A DNA stretch of 64,000 nucleotides, taken from assembly GCA_020637445.1 (NCBI GenBank), contig JACJVZ010000003.1:62001-126000 (forward strand). The letters run 5' to 3'. Position 1 is the first letter of the stretch. Each line of letters opens with the position of its first letter. Below are positions 1 through 10,300 of the stretch, in pieces. Made by a program: the position numbers and the translations under genes. The notes under the pieces were generated by a model. The model saw only the letters and a list, made by a program, of their open reading frames with translations, was not told where the DNA came from and ran no database searches. The stretch comes from Calditrichota bacterium (GTDB taxonomy: Bacteria; Electryoneota; RPQS01).

Positions 1-3000
1 ATCGGAGCGCCTGCATCGAGGTAGCAGCAACGGCCTTCGAGCGAGCAGTTGACCGGGGTACCGAAGTAGGCACCAAGGTCATTGATCGAGATTTCGAAAT
101 CACCCGTGTTCGTCGAGAAACCGGTCACGAGGACATAGTAGTCACGGCCTAATTCAGAGGCCCATCTGATGGTGGAACGGAGGCTGAATCCTGAGCAATT
201 GTCATCGTTGCCGCCCACACAGATCAGGTAGTCACAGGCACCGCAGAAGATACCGATCTTGGTATCAAAGGTCGTGAACGCATTACAGGTCGTGGCTTCA
301 AGGCTGTCGCCGTTGCCGGTGACCTTGTACCAAACGCCCGGAGATGTGTTCAGCGACGTACCACACAAGGCGACGTTGTCAATCGTGTAGCCCACGGTGG
401 TACCTTCAACGGTAGCACCAACACCCAGAACAGGAGCGTCCACACATTCGTCAGAACCTTGCAGAACGACGGGGCACGGATTGGCCGTACAGGTCAAGGT
501 AGAATTCCACGAACCAGCCAACGCGATGCACTCGAGCTCGGTGTTGTCGGCACAGCTTGCGCCACCGTCGTAGCAGCAACGGCCAACCGGGCAGGGGTTG
601 TCGGTACAGTTGGAGAAGTCATCCCACTGACCACCGAGAGTCGTACATTCACCTTCGAGGTTGTCGACGCACATCGGGGTTCCTGCATCGAGGTAGCAGC
701 AACGACCGAGGGGGCTGCAATCAATCGCGCCAGTACATGCAACGCCGTCATCGGTCACCGAAAGCACATAGGAACCGGTAGAGGTGCTAAATGCAGTCAC
801 CAAGATGTAGTAGGTATTGCCGGCAGCGGAGCACCACGTGAACGTGGACGCAGCACCCGGAGTCACACAGCCGTCATCGTCACCGCCGACGCACACGAGG
901 TCTTCGCAAGTGCGGCAGAAGACGAACAGCTCGGTGTCGAAGCTGGTAGCCGGATCACACAGGCTTGCGGTCATCGTGTTGCCTGTTCCGACGACGTTGT
1001 ACCAAACGCCGGGAGCGGACGTATTGTAAATCGAACCGCACGACGGGATTCCAGTTTCAGGCGTCGCGCCAACGGTCGTTCCGGAAACGGTCATCGGGAC
1101 GGTGGCCAGGACAGGACCCGGGCAAAGATCGTCACCCTGCAATTGAACGGGGCAAGGATTAGCTGTACAGGTGTAACCAGCGGTCCATTCGCCAGCAAGC
1201 TGCAAACAGTCGTAGGGACCGTTGTCCGTACAGCTCGCGCCGCCATTGTAGCAACAGCGGCCAACTTCGGTGCACGGCGAGGTGGTCAGCGTGTAGGCAT
1301 CACAGCTCGAAATTCTGTCAACCATGATGTAGTATGTACCTGCATCGAGCGGCACGCAGCTCAAGAGCATGGTGTCTTGGAAGGTGGCTTGATAGGCAAT
1401 ACAGTTGAAGCTATCGGGCGGGCAAGAGGAGGAAATCACGAGACCACGGGATTGCGACGTGGTGGCCGTCAACATGATATTCCAAGCGCCACCGGTGGTG
1501 GTGGTCCACTGATAGATGTAGTCTTCGCTAGCGTCATAGCTGCCCAAGCAGGTATTCTGCCAGTCATTAAGGGCGCCGCACGTGGTGCCGTTAACGGTGA
1601 AACCATCGGTCTGAGCTTCGTCATAGCACTCGCGAACCTGAACGGTCACACGGCAGGTGTCATTGGCGGTGTCTTCATCGCCAACCAAACCGGTCCAAAG
1701 AAGCAGTTCGTAATCACCAACCGCCACCGGAGCCGTTTCGGTGCCGGCGAAGTCGTGGTTTTCAGACTGGTTGTTAGCCAGGACCGCAGTGGCTTCCGTC
1801 ACGACGGTACCGCCGTTGAACTGATAGCTAACCGGAGCAGACTGGGTGATGTTACCCGCGTTGCGGAAAGTACCGATGACTTCAAAGACTTCACCGGGCG
1901 ACAGACGCAACGGGGAAGGCTCGACAACAGCGTCACACGAGAAATCGTTATCGAGGAAGAGTTGGTAGAACCAAATGGCGCGGCCGTCCAGAGCATTTGT
2001 GTAGGCCGAATCCATAACTGTGCTGCAGTGGTAGGTCAGGTGGTCAAGACCGCCGGTACCGTTGGACTGCTGAATACCGATCGTCGGCGACTTGCCAGCG
2101 GTGCCCGTGCTTGGAGTGTTGAAGATTTGACGGTATTGGAACTTGATCTTACCATCATTCCAAAGCTGGCACTGGTAGTCCAGAATGTCACCGGTGCCAA
2201 GGAACACGCCCAAGGAGTCCCAGGTGATCGTCACGTGGTCGGCATAAACTTGATAGACAACACGACCGCCATCGGTGCTTCCACCGTTGACCGCATGTCC
2301 GTCATCCCAAAAGGGCATAACGGCGGGACCGGTCGGGGTGCTCGTCGAGGGCCAGCATTCGTTGCTGAAGTCGGACGTAGTGCCGGTCATATCAATGTAA
2401 CCATTGGTACCCGGGGAACCAGCGGTATAGTTGACACCAAAGAACGGGAAGTTAAAACCCCAAGAGAAGTTTTGGGCACCGTCGTCAGAGGACGAAATGT
2501 TGGTCAATTCAACAGGAGCGGTTGGTTCTTCCCACGAATAGGTCGCAGTATCACCATTCAGGTTGTCCACCCAGCGATAGCCTATGGCGCTGGGGCCGCC
2601 AATATCATCAAGGTTGTCATTTTCGTCACGGCCACCATCAAACATGTTGCTGGCTTCGAGTTCCAGTTTCTCGGCCGGGCTCAATTGGATACCTTCGTCG
2701 CGACGCTCGCTCAATTGGAGGAGGTAGAGATCACGAGCTTCAGCTTTTTCGCGCTCGATACGATCGAGTTCGGCAAGCATGCCGTTGGAGCGATAGTAGT
2801 TATCGTCCTTAACTTGAACGGCTTCCTGAACTTTGGCAGTTTCCGTAGCGGCAGACTTAGGAGTCTTTCCAAGGTATTCGTCAATCTGCGCTTCGTCCAT
2901 ACCGATGGAGCGCAGATATTCGGCATCCTTGACCACAGGCTCTTCGCTTGCGGGGACGGCAATACCTTGATTTTCAAGGTCTTGCACAACCATCGCTCGC

Positions 3001-3179
3001 TTATTGAGCAGTTCAGGATTTTGGTTGTCCGAGGCTAAGAGGGCATCGATCTCCGCAAGGAGAGCCGCCGCAGTCTCGGACTTTTTCATTACTTTTCGTC
3101 CTTGTTCGGTCGCGACAGCGACATAAGCCGCGCCGAACAGGATACATGACATCACAATCAGGGATAACCACTTCTTCAT
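1..3179 (-). CDS. Giant secreted GRCCY-repeat protein, 3' end beyond the left edge
   Basis: A 1059-codon open frame starts at ATG 3179 and runs off the left edge without a stop. The start MKKWLSLIVM, with a following hydrophobic stretch, reads as a signal peptide. About 150 charged, helix-prone residues follow. A beta-rich region lies around 180-390, then a CARDB-like segment near 400-480 (FSCDAVVEPSPLRLSPG). The rest alternates PPC-like beta-sandwich modules (GVWYxVxGxG, SLCDP, DDGC, YxILVTAFS) with cysteine repeats starting GRCCY near residues 639, 825, 865 and 1047. It is a close paralogue of the next gene, so this is probably a tandem duplication. The function is unknown; a surface or extracellular structural role is inferred. 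Whether a C-terminal sorting tag exists cannot be seen. The long open frame on the opposite strand is a shadow. Confidence 0.85.
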   Translation of the reverse strand, partial: MKKWLSLIVMSCILFGAAYVAVATEQGRKVMKKSETAAALLAEIDALLASDNQNPELLNKRAMVVQDLENQGIAVPASEEPVVKDAEYLRSIGMDEAQIDEYLGKTPKSAATETAKVQEAVQVKDDNYYRSNGMLAELDRIEREKAEARDLYLLQLSERRDEGIQLSPAEKLELEASNMFDGGRDENDNLDDIGGPSAIGYRWVDNLNGDTATYSWEEPTAPVELTNISSSDDGAQNFSWGFNFPFFGVNYTAGSPGTNGYIDMTGTTSDFSNECWPSTSTPTGPAVMPFWDDGHAVNGGSTDGGRVVYQVYADHVTITWDSLGVFLGTGDILDYQCQLWNDGKIKFQYRQIFNTPSTGTAGKSPTIGIQQSNGTGGLDHLTYHCSTVMDSAYTNALDGRAIWFYQLFLDNDFSCDAVVEPSPLRLSPGEVFEVIGTFRNAGNITQSAPVSYQFNGGTVVTEATAVLANNQSENHDFAGTETAPVAVGDYELLLWTGLVGDEDTANDTCRVTVQVRECYDEAQTDGFTVNGTTCGALNDWQNTCLGSYDASEDYIYQWTTTTGGAWNIMLTATTSQSRGLVISSSCPPDSFNCIAYQATFQDTMLLSCVPLDAGTYYIMVDRISSCDAYTLTTSPCTEVGRCCYNGGASCTDNGPYDCLQLAGEWTAGYTCTANPCPVQLQGDDLCPGPVLATVPMTVSGTTVGATPETGIPSCGSIYNTSAPGVWYNVVGTGNTMTASLCDPATSFDTELFVFCRTCEDLVCVGGDDDGCVTPGAASTFTWCSAAGNTYYILVTAFSTSTGSYVLSVTDDGVACTGAIDCSPLGRCCYLDAGTPMCVDNLEGECTTLGGQWDDFSNCTDNPCPVGRCCYDGGASCADNTELECIALAGSWNSTLTCTANPCPVVLQGSDECVDAPVLGVGATVEGTTVGYTIDNVALCGTSLNTSPGVWYKVTGNGDSLEATTCNAFTTFDTKIGIFCGACDYLICVGGNDDNCSGFSLRSTIRWASELGRDYYVLVTGFSTNTGDFEISINDLGAYFGTPVNCSLEGRCCYLDAGAP

Positions 3180-3286
3180 TTTCTACCTCTGAGTTTTGAT
3201 GGCCCCGGGGGTTGGAATTTGGTTCTTGCAACAGGAACACACAGACACAATACGAGCATGCAGCAAGAAAATACAGTTAGGATAAC

Positions 3287-3315
3287 AATATAGACAATCA
3301 GGCAAGGGATGTAAA
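3287..3315 (-). promoter_or_regulatory. Sigma70-type promoter for the giant gene at 1-3179
   Basis: On the minus strand TTTACA (3310-3315) and TATATT (3287-3292) are separated by exactly 17 bases. The -10 box lies about 108 bases upstream of the ATG. The same layout precedes the next two giant genes. Confidence 0.65.
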
Positions 3316-3500
3316 GTCATGAAAGGAGTTCAGAAAACTTCGGTTGAGGACGATGAGGATTGGAAACATTCGTGAATGCATGTAGATAAGTGTTTGTTAA
3401 GAAAACATTTGTTCGATAATAGTTCAACAATTGGGTGAAAAAATATTAGCGCAGAGGGGCTTTACTGCAAGATTGTTACAGAAACAGAGGAACAAAGAAA

Positions 3501-3526
3501 CGGCGGCGACCCGAGGGCCGCCGCCG
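3501..3526 (-). terminator. Rho-independent terminator after the second giant gene
   Basis: The arms CGGCGGCG (3501-3508) and CGCCGCCG (3519-3526) form a GC-rich hairpin 24 bases past the stop. The minus strand then continues with a T-rich run (TTTCTTTGTT). Confidence 0.65.
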
Positions 3527-3550
3527 TGCCATTTTGGCAGAGAGGGTTAC

Positions 3551-6500
3551 TTATCTTGCAGGAGTGCAGTCCGCGGTTACGACAATGTACCGGTAGGTAT
3601 CGAAGCCGGCCGGGAAGTCGTAGGTATGAACACCAGCCCCGAAGTTAAGAGAAGTGACCAAGATGAAATTCGCGTCAGCACCGTCATCCGGGTTACCATC
3701 GTTATTGGGAACGTTGGAGTACCAGATTTTGTACAGAGCGTCTTGAGGCGCATCGAACTCGAGACGTAGGTGGTCACCAGACTGCCCCGACGTCACGACA
3801 TATGCCGTCAAGTCAATGACCGGATCACACGGAAGCTGGAGGATCGGGCACACCACAGTGGGAGTACAGAAAGTCCCGTCATCGGTAATAGTCAGAGCGA
3901 AGTTTCCGGGAGTGGAGGTTTCGCTGAACGCCGTGACCAACAACTTGTACTCGGCACCGGACACGCTGCAGAAAGAAACTTCCGACGCGCCGTAAGAACC
4001 GCAATAGTCATCGTTGCTGCCGACACATTCGAGCGCATCGCACGTTTCACCGCAGAAGACGCCGATTTCGGAGTCGTAGTCGGACAGCGGATCACACAGA
4101 GACACGGTCATCGTGTTTCCGGTACCCAAGAACTTGTACCAAACACCCGCGGGGTTGTTGCTGACGCCGTACCACGACGCGCAAGTCGGGAGCGAGAATT
4201 CGCCTGTGTAGCCGACGATGGTACCGACATACTGCTGGTTCATCGCGGGAACGAGCACAGCATCAAGACAATCGTCGCTGCCTTGCAGAATGGTCGGACA
4301 ACCGGTTTCGGCACAGGTCGTGGTCGACGTCCAGATTCCGCCCAACGTCTGACATTCAAGATCGGTGTTGTCCGTGCAAGACGCACCGTTGTTGTAACAG
4401 CAACGTCCGACGGGGCAGGGATTCAGCGCACAGCTTGACAGATCATCCCACTGACCACCGAGAATGGTACACTCGGCTTCGAGATTGTCGACACACATCG
4501 GGATTCCGGCAGCGAGGTAGCAGCAACGGCCTTCAGGAGCGCAATCGATTGCTCCAGTACACGGCACGCCGTCGTCCGTAACGGCCAAGACATAGTCACC
4601 GAAGCCGGAACCAAAGGCCGTCACGAGAATGTGATAGGTCGTACCGGGGGCCGAACACCACGTAATTGTAGATGCAAGACCGGGGGTTACACAACCGTCG
4701 TCGTCACCGTCAATACAAATCAGGTTGTCACAGCCGCCGCAGAAGACGAACATTTCGGTGTCCCATGTAGTTACGGGGTCACACAGACCCACGGTCATGG
4801 TATTACCGGTTCCGACCACGGTGTACCAAACACCGAGAGCCGTTGTGCTGTAACCCGTTCCGCACGTGGGAATACCGGTTTCAGCGGACGCGCCCGCCGT
4901 GGTACCGGAAACGGTCATGGGGACACTAAGCAGCGGGCCGGGGCAGTCGTCGGTACCTTGCAATTGTACCGGGCAAGGATTGGCAGCACAGGTATACCCC
5001 GCGCTCCATTCGCCGCCAAGCTGCAAGCAGTCATACGGACCGTTGTCCGTGCAGTTCGCGCCGCCGTTGTAACAACAGCGGCCTTGATCCGTGCAGGGCG
5101 TGACACTCAGAGTGTATGCTCCGCAGGACAGGTACTGATCCACAACGATGTAGTGAGTACCCGGTTCGAGCGCGAGGCAATTGATACTCACGGTATCTTG
5201 ATAAGCCGTGACGGTTGCCAAACAGTTGAAGCTATCGGGCGGACAGGAAGACGTAACGGCAACACCCCAATAGTAGGTCGTCGCAGAAATGAGCTGAATT
5301 TTCCAAGAACCACCGGTCGTAGTGGTCCACTGGTAGATGTAGTCTTCGTTGCCGTCGTAAATTCCCAGACAGGTGTTGGACCAGTCGTTGACCGCACCGC
5401 AAGTTGTTCCGGCGTCGGTGAAGGCGTCCGTTTGAGTTTCGTCGTAGCACTCGCGAACCTGAACGGTCACTCGGCAGGTGTCATTTGTGTGATCCTGATC
5501 CGTCGTGAGGCCGGACCAAAGCAGGAGTTCGTAGTCGCCAACAGTCATTGGCGCAGTCTCCGTTCCGGCGAAATCGTGATCTTCCGTAGCATTTGTGGCA
5601 AGAACCGCAGTGGCTTCAATGTGATTGGCACCGCCATTGAAGCGATAGCCAATGGGCGAAGATTGAGTGACGCTGCCGGAGTTGCGGAATCTACCGACGA
5701 TATTCATGACCGTGCCCGGGGAAACACGCAAGGGGCTCGGCGAAACGACGGCACTGCACGAAAAGTCATTGTTGAGGAACAACTGGTAGAACCAAACGGC
5801 ACGATTGCGAATCGTGTCTTGACTTGCGTCAGCCACCGTGTTGCAAGCATAGGTCAGGTAGTTGTTCGCCGGAGCAGTACTTCCCTGCTGAATTCCGATG
5901 GTCGCGGAAGGAAAAGTCGTCGAGGGTGTGTATCTGTCCAGAGCTTTGTACTGGAGCTTGATCTTGCCGCTCGAATAGAGAATAGCCTGATAGCTGTACG
6001 TGTGTTGATAGGACGGGGAAAAACGGCCAACCGAGTCCCACTGCACGATAACACGGTTTCCTTCGTCTTTGACCCAGATGCTGCCGGAGTCGGACACCGT
6101 ACCGGAAACGCCCGTGCCGCCGCGATCGAGATGTTGGTCATCCCAAAGCGGCCAGATACCGCCGGAGGGGAACAAGGTCGACGGCAAGGTACAGGTATTG
6201 GAGTAGGACGTGACACTGGTCATACCGATCGCGCCGTTCGTGCTGGGATAAATCGCGGTGCGATTGACGCCGTAGAACGGGAAATTGAAGCTCAGGTTAA
6301 CCGTGCCAGTACCGTCGTCCTGCGTACCGGAGGAAATGGTCAGCAGCGAAGCGCCGGGAGCGCCGACAATATCTTCCCAAGCGTAGGTGGCCGTGTCACC
6401 ACCCAGGTTGTCCATCCAGCGGTAACCAAAGCCGTCGGGGCCGCCGGTATTGTCGAGATGATCCCGACTATCATCACTTTGACCTTGACCGTCAAGGATA

Positions 6501-6919
6501 CCGCTTGCATAGAGTTCTTCTTTTTCCGACGGGGACAGGAAGTCACCGTTTTCGGCGCGATCTCGCAGCGCCATGTAGTAGGCTGCGCGAGCCTCGGCTT
6601 GTTCTTGTTCGAGCGCGGCCGCGTTGTCCAGCGCTCCTTCCGAGAGAAGGTATTCCACATCCTTCACCTCGGCGGCAGTCTGCGGCTGCTCGGCGACGGT
6701 TTCGCCTGCATCGGCCAGTTTAGTTGCGAGTTCCGCCCGTTTTTGCAGCAATTCAGGATTGCCGGCATTTTTGGCCAACAGCGCGTCGACTTGCTGGAGC
6801 ATTTCGCGCGTCGCCGCCGTGCTGTTCAGCACGGATCGTCCTGATTCAGTAGCGACGGCCAGGTAGGCCGCTCCGAACAGGAGAGTCGTCATCACAATCA
6901 GCGATAACCACTTGTTCAT
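3551..6919 (-). CDS. Giant secreted GRCCY-repeat protein (second paralogue)
   Basis: This is a complete 1122-residue protein. ATG 6919 (MNKWLSLIVM) was chosen because GAGGGA lies just upstream and it matches the start of the left paralogue; an in-frame TTG at 6931 is possible but would lengthen the signal peptide. Order: signal peptide; charged helical region to about 150; beta region with YRWMDNLGGDTATY near 170; CARDB-like segment near 395-490; then PPC-like modules interleaved with three cysteine repeats starting near residues 611, 796 and 837 (GRCCYNNGASCTDN type). The C terminus is a fibronectin-III-like segment (LRLEFDAPQDALYKIW) and ends without a YPNPFN sorting domain. Own promoter and terminator make it monocistronic. 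The function is unknown; an exported surface or adhesive protein is inferred. Confidence 0.9.
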   Translation of the reverse strand: MNKWLSLIVMTTLLFGAAYLAVATESGRSVLNSTAATREMLQQVDALLAKNAGNPELLQKRAELATKLADAGETVAEQPQTAAEVKDVEYLLSEGALDNAAALEQEQAEARAAYYMALRDRAENGDFLSPSEKEELYASGILDGQGQSDDSRDHLDNTGGPDGFGYRWMDNLGGDTATYAWEDIVGAPGASLLTISSGTQDDGTGTVNLSFNFPFYGVNRTAIYPSTNGAIGMTSVTSYSNTCTLPSTLFPSGGIWPLWDDQHLDRGGTGVSGTVSDSGSIWVKDEGNRVIVQWDSVGRFSPSYQHTYSYQAILYSSGKIKLQYKALDRYTPSTTFPSATIGIQQGSTAPANNYLTYACNTVADASQDTIRNRAVWFYQLFLNNDFSCSAVVSPSPLRVSPGTVMNIVGRFRNSGSVTQSSPIGYRFNGGANHIEATAVLATNATEDHDFAGTETAPMTVGDYELLLWSGLTTDQDHTNDTCRVTVQVRECYDETQTDAFTDAGTTCGAVNDWSNTCLGIYDGNEDYIYQWTTTTGGSWKIQLISATTYYWGVAVTSSCPPDSFNCLATVTAYQDTVSINCLALEPGTHYIVVDQYLSCGAYTLSVTPCTDQGRCCYNGGANCTDNGPYDCLQLGGEWSAGYTCAANPCPVQLQGTDDCPGPLLSVPMTVSGTTAGASAETGIPTCGTGYSTTALGVWYTVVGTGNTMTVGLCDPVTTWDTEMFVFCGGCDNLICIDGDDDGCVTPGLASTITWCSAPGTTYHILVTAFGSGFGDYVLAVTDDGVPCTGAIDCAPEGRCCYLAAGIPMCVDNLEAECTILGGQWDDLSSCALNPCPVGRCCYNNGASCTDNTDLECQTLGGIWTSTTTCAETGCPTILQGSDDCLDAVLVPAMNQQYVGTIVGYTGEFSLPTCASWYGVSNNPAGVWYKFLGTGNTMTVSLCDPLSDYDSEIGVFCGETCDALECVGSNDDYCGSYGASEVSFCSVSGAEYKLLVTAFSETSTPGNFALTITDDGTFCTPTVVCPILQLPCDPVIDLTAYVVTSGQSGDHLRLEFDAPQDALYKIWYSNVPNNDGNPDDGADANFILVTSLNFGAGVHTYDFPAGFDTYRYIVVTADCTPAR

Positions 6920-7023
6920 TTTGTCCCTCAATGTTTAAGTTGCTCCGAGTTGGAAATATTTCATCTTGTCTGCAGAAAGTAGGGCGAAATTGCGGAGCGA
7001 AGACAAGAGATTTTGAAGGACTT

Positions 7024-7052
7024 AATATATGTTACGGGCGAAGTGAAGTAAA
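7024..7052 (-). promoter_or_regulatory. Sigma70-type promoter for the giant gene at 3551-6919
   Basis: On the minus strand TTTACT (7047-7052), a 17-base spacer and TATATT (7024-7029) are seen. The -10 box is about 105 bases from the start codon, nearly the same distance as in the left paralogue. Confidence 0.65.
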
Positions 7053-7316
7053 GCGGCAAACGGGGTCAACACGATAATAACAAAAATAGTTCCGCCACCC
7101 AAGATGAGAAGAAAAACAGACTAATTGTGATACTGAACTGAGTTTAGTTTTTTTCGAGTCGAGTGCAAACTCAAAGAGGGAATATGATTCCTCTTATTGA
7201 TAACATCTTTAATTCTCGTCAGTCAGTTAAGTAAAATCATTCTTTGACTTCAGGTGATAATTCGTACAGCATTACACAGTAAAGCCAGCTTCTGACGAGA
7301 TGTTCAGAACGAAAAG

Positions 7317-7345
7317 AAGCGGCCCGCACAAAGTGCGGGCCGCTT
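7317..7345 (-). terminator. Rho-independent terminator after the third giant gene
   Basis: A perfect 13-base inverted repeat (7317-7329 and 7333-7345) with a 3-base loop lies 44 bases past the stop at 7389. The tail on the minus strand is CTTTTCGTT, a modest T-run. Confidence 0.7.
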
Positions 7346-7388
7346 GATAAGTCGCGGCAGTCGAAGATCCGACTACCAAGATTGGGGA

Positions 7389-10300
7389 CTATTGAGTGAC
7401 ATTCAGAACGAAGTCACCGGTGTCGCCGTCGTAGCCGGAAACACGAATATAGAATATACCCACGGCCGCCGGAGTGAATTCAAGGGTCGATGCAAATCCA
7501 TTGACGTCACATTGTAAATTGGGCAACGTGATGAAATCGTCATCGTTGCAAGCGACCTCGGTACCGCCGCAGGCATCGAAGACAGCCAGACCGGTATCGA
7601 AGGTGGTACCGGCATCGCACAACGTAACCCAAATCGGGTCGGTCGTAGTGGCGACGTAGTAGTACCAGACGTCATAGATGTCATTGAAGGTACAAGACGT
7701 AATGTCGGTACCGACGACAGCAAGAGCGGTCGAGCCGGAGACGGGAGTTCCGTTCAGAACTTCAATCGCACCGATGCAATCGTCATTGTCGGGCACCACC
7801 GGGCAAGGATCACTTACACAGGTAAGACCCAGAGTCCACACTCCGCCAAGGTCATTGCATGCGGCATGAGTCAAATCCGCGCACACGCCATCGTAACAGC
7901 AACGGCCGACAGGTTCAGTGAAGGGTTCACAGGCGGCGGTAACCACGTAGAACTTCAAGGTGCCGAAGGTGGCGGGACCATCCCACGTTTGCGGACCGGC
8001 AGTGAGGCCGAGCAAGGTTGCTTCGAGAACCCAGTCGGCATCGGCGCCATTGTCCGGATTGCCGTCGTTGTTCGGGTTGGTGGTGGACCAAACCGTGTAG
8101 TCTTCGTCCTGCGGGGCCGTCCACATCAATTGAATATGATCGGCCAAATCGCCAGTCGGTATCGGATAGGCTGTCAGGTCGTTGATCGGGTCACACGGCG
8201 CATTTACGCACGGACCGAAGTCGTAGATCGACAGTTCGTATTCGCCCCAATTGCCGCTACTATAATGTCCGGCACGGATGTAGTAGGTACCGGCTTCGAG
8301 CAGTCCGGCCACTTCTGAACCGTAGTCATCCAGCGGACGCAACGTCGGCGGCAGCCAATCATAGGTATCAAGCGAAAAGTTGCAGCCCCAATCATCGTTG
8401 CACAAGACCGGCGTTCCGCAGCATTCGCCGTCATTGTAAACAGAGATATGCGAGTCATGGACGGCGTTCAAGTCGGTGACGATAGCGATTTTGCGGCATT
8501 CGGTCAGGGTGAAGAAATAGAACTGATCAGGTGAAGACGACGTCCACGTGCCGCAGTCATCCGTACAGACGTCCGTGCAAGTGTAGGTCGCTCCCGCAGC
8601 GCCGCTCAGAACGGTCACGGAGCCACCCGGCACCACAACCATTTCTTCGGCGGTTTCGCAGTCGTCATTGTCCACCGGAACCGGGCAAGGATCGGATGTG
8701 CAGGTCAGGAATTCATCCCAAGTTCCGGCGAGGAAATCGCACTCAGCTTGAGTGACGTCACCGCAGGATGCGCCGGCATTGTAGCAGCAGCGGCCAATTT
8801 CGCACGGAGTATCACAATCGATACCGCTAACCCAGAGACCGCCGAGGAGGTCGCATTCTTCGAGGGTGTTGGTTGCGCACAGTGCACTGACTCCGTCGAA
8901 GTAGCAGCAACGTCCAGTGGGAGCAGCGACGGGCGTGCAGCCCAGTGTCAACTGATACTGCGAGGGGACCGGGAGTCCAGTGAAGTCGCCGTACAAACCA
9001 AGCACGGCATAGGTTCCAGGGGGCAGCGTAAGTGCAGTCACTGACTGTGGGCCAAGCGAGCAGTCCGTAATCGTACCGACAGAAATGAAGAAGGGAACTC
9101 CACAGTCCGATATGTCGACAATACCGTAAACGAAGTTGTTGAAGGCGGCCTGCGCGGTTACGGTCACGTCATTCCAACCGGTGGTCGTGAATCGATACCA
9201 GTCCGTATCACGGACTTGAGTGGCATCGCAGGTGAAGGCGTTTCCGCAAACAATATCACCGCACTGAATTTCGGTGTAGGCGGGCGGATCCAAATTGCAA
9301 CCGCCGTTGAAGTCAGATGCGCCGTCAGTTTCACAGTAGTTGGTGAAGTCGTCGCCTTCGGCAGCGGCATTCACGTCGCACTCAAAAATACACGGGTTGG
9401 GACATTCGACAGCGCTGCAGAGAGTGCCGTCGCCTTGGAAAGTGCCGCCCAAAGCGATACAATCTTCTTCGGGAATTTCTGTACACTGTCCAGCGCCGTA
9501 ACAGCACGCGCCGGGAATACACTCGAAGATATCCAAAGTGAACGTGCCGCCGAGGCCGCCCGAGGAAAACGGCTCAACATCGACAAAATAGACACCTGTG
9601 GTCAACTGAATGCAACTAAGCTGCGAGACGAGTCCGCAGTAGTCGTCGTTTGAGTTAAGAATTGTGCCACAGCACGAGCTGCTGAGATAGAGATAGGTAT
9701 CCCAGGTTGAACCGCCATTGCACAAGGAGAAACTCCATGATGCATCGTACGGAATCACAACTTCAAATACGTAGTCGGCGCCAGATCGGAGGGTGCATTC
9801 ATCACCGATTGTTTCTTCGGTCCAGCTGCCGGGAGCCACGACGACTTGATCGTAGCATTGGAAACCAACGGGGACACAGGTCTCCGTGTTGTTGGCGGTA
9901 TTCGCTTCACCAGCAACTGGATCGACGGAACCGACCAACGTGTGGGGACCGGCAGTCAGGTCGATGATCGCAATGAAGTTCACATCAAAGAAGCCGCCCG
10001 GTGCGATAGCCGGAACGGCAAGGCTACCCGTCGTGGTGCCGCCGTCATAGTCAAAGTGCGCAGTCGTCGGATCCGAAGCAACGGAGCCCAGATTATTCAC
10101 ACGGAGGGATATGAGCTGAAAGGGGTTCGGCTCGTTGTCACCGCAAGGATAAAGGTCTGTCACCGTAAGTTCCGGACCGGTAAGCACAGGGGCCAGAATC
10201 TGAATTTGCCAGCCGGTCAAGGTTCCAAGGTCCGAGCCAACGGCATCACAAATGGACAGCGTCCAATCGCCAACTGGGCTGATGCCGTCAAAGGTGCTGA

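Larger units (their letters stand above)
3180..3550. other. Intergenic: promoter and terminator only
   Basis: This 371-base gap holds the promoter of the left-hand giant gene (3287-3315) and the terminator hairpin of the right-hand one (3501-3526). No further gene or structure was recognised. Confidence 0.6.
6920..7388. other. Intergenic: promoter and terminator only
   Basis: This 469-base gap holds the promoter at 7024-7052 for the gene on its left and the terminator at 7317-7345 for the gene on its right. The AT-rich middle (7060-7300) shows no convincing coding frame or conserved structure. Confidence 0.6.

Noticed and set aside
459..3038. 859-codon open frame on the plus strand
   Set aside because: It lies antisense to the first giant gene, has no signal peptide or recognisable domain, and its low-complexity composition reflects the codon use of the opposite strand.
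4631..6844. 737-codon open frame on the plus strand
   Set aside because: It is antisense to the second giant gene and of the same nature as the frame at 459-3038; the minus-strand frame has signal peptide, domains, promoter and terminator.
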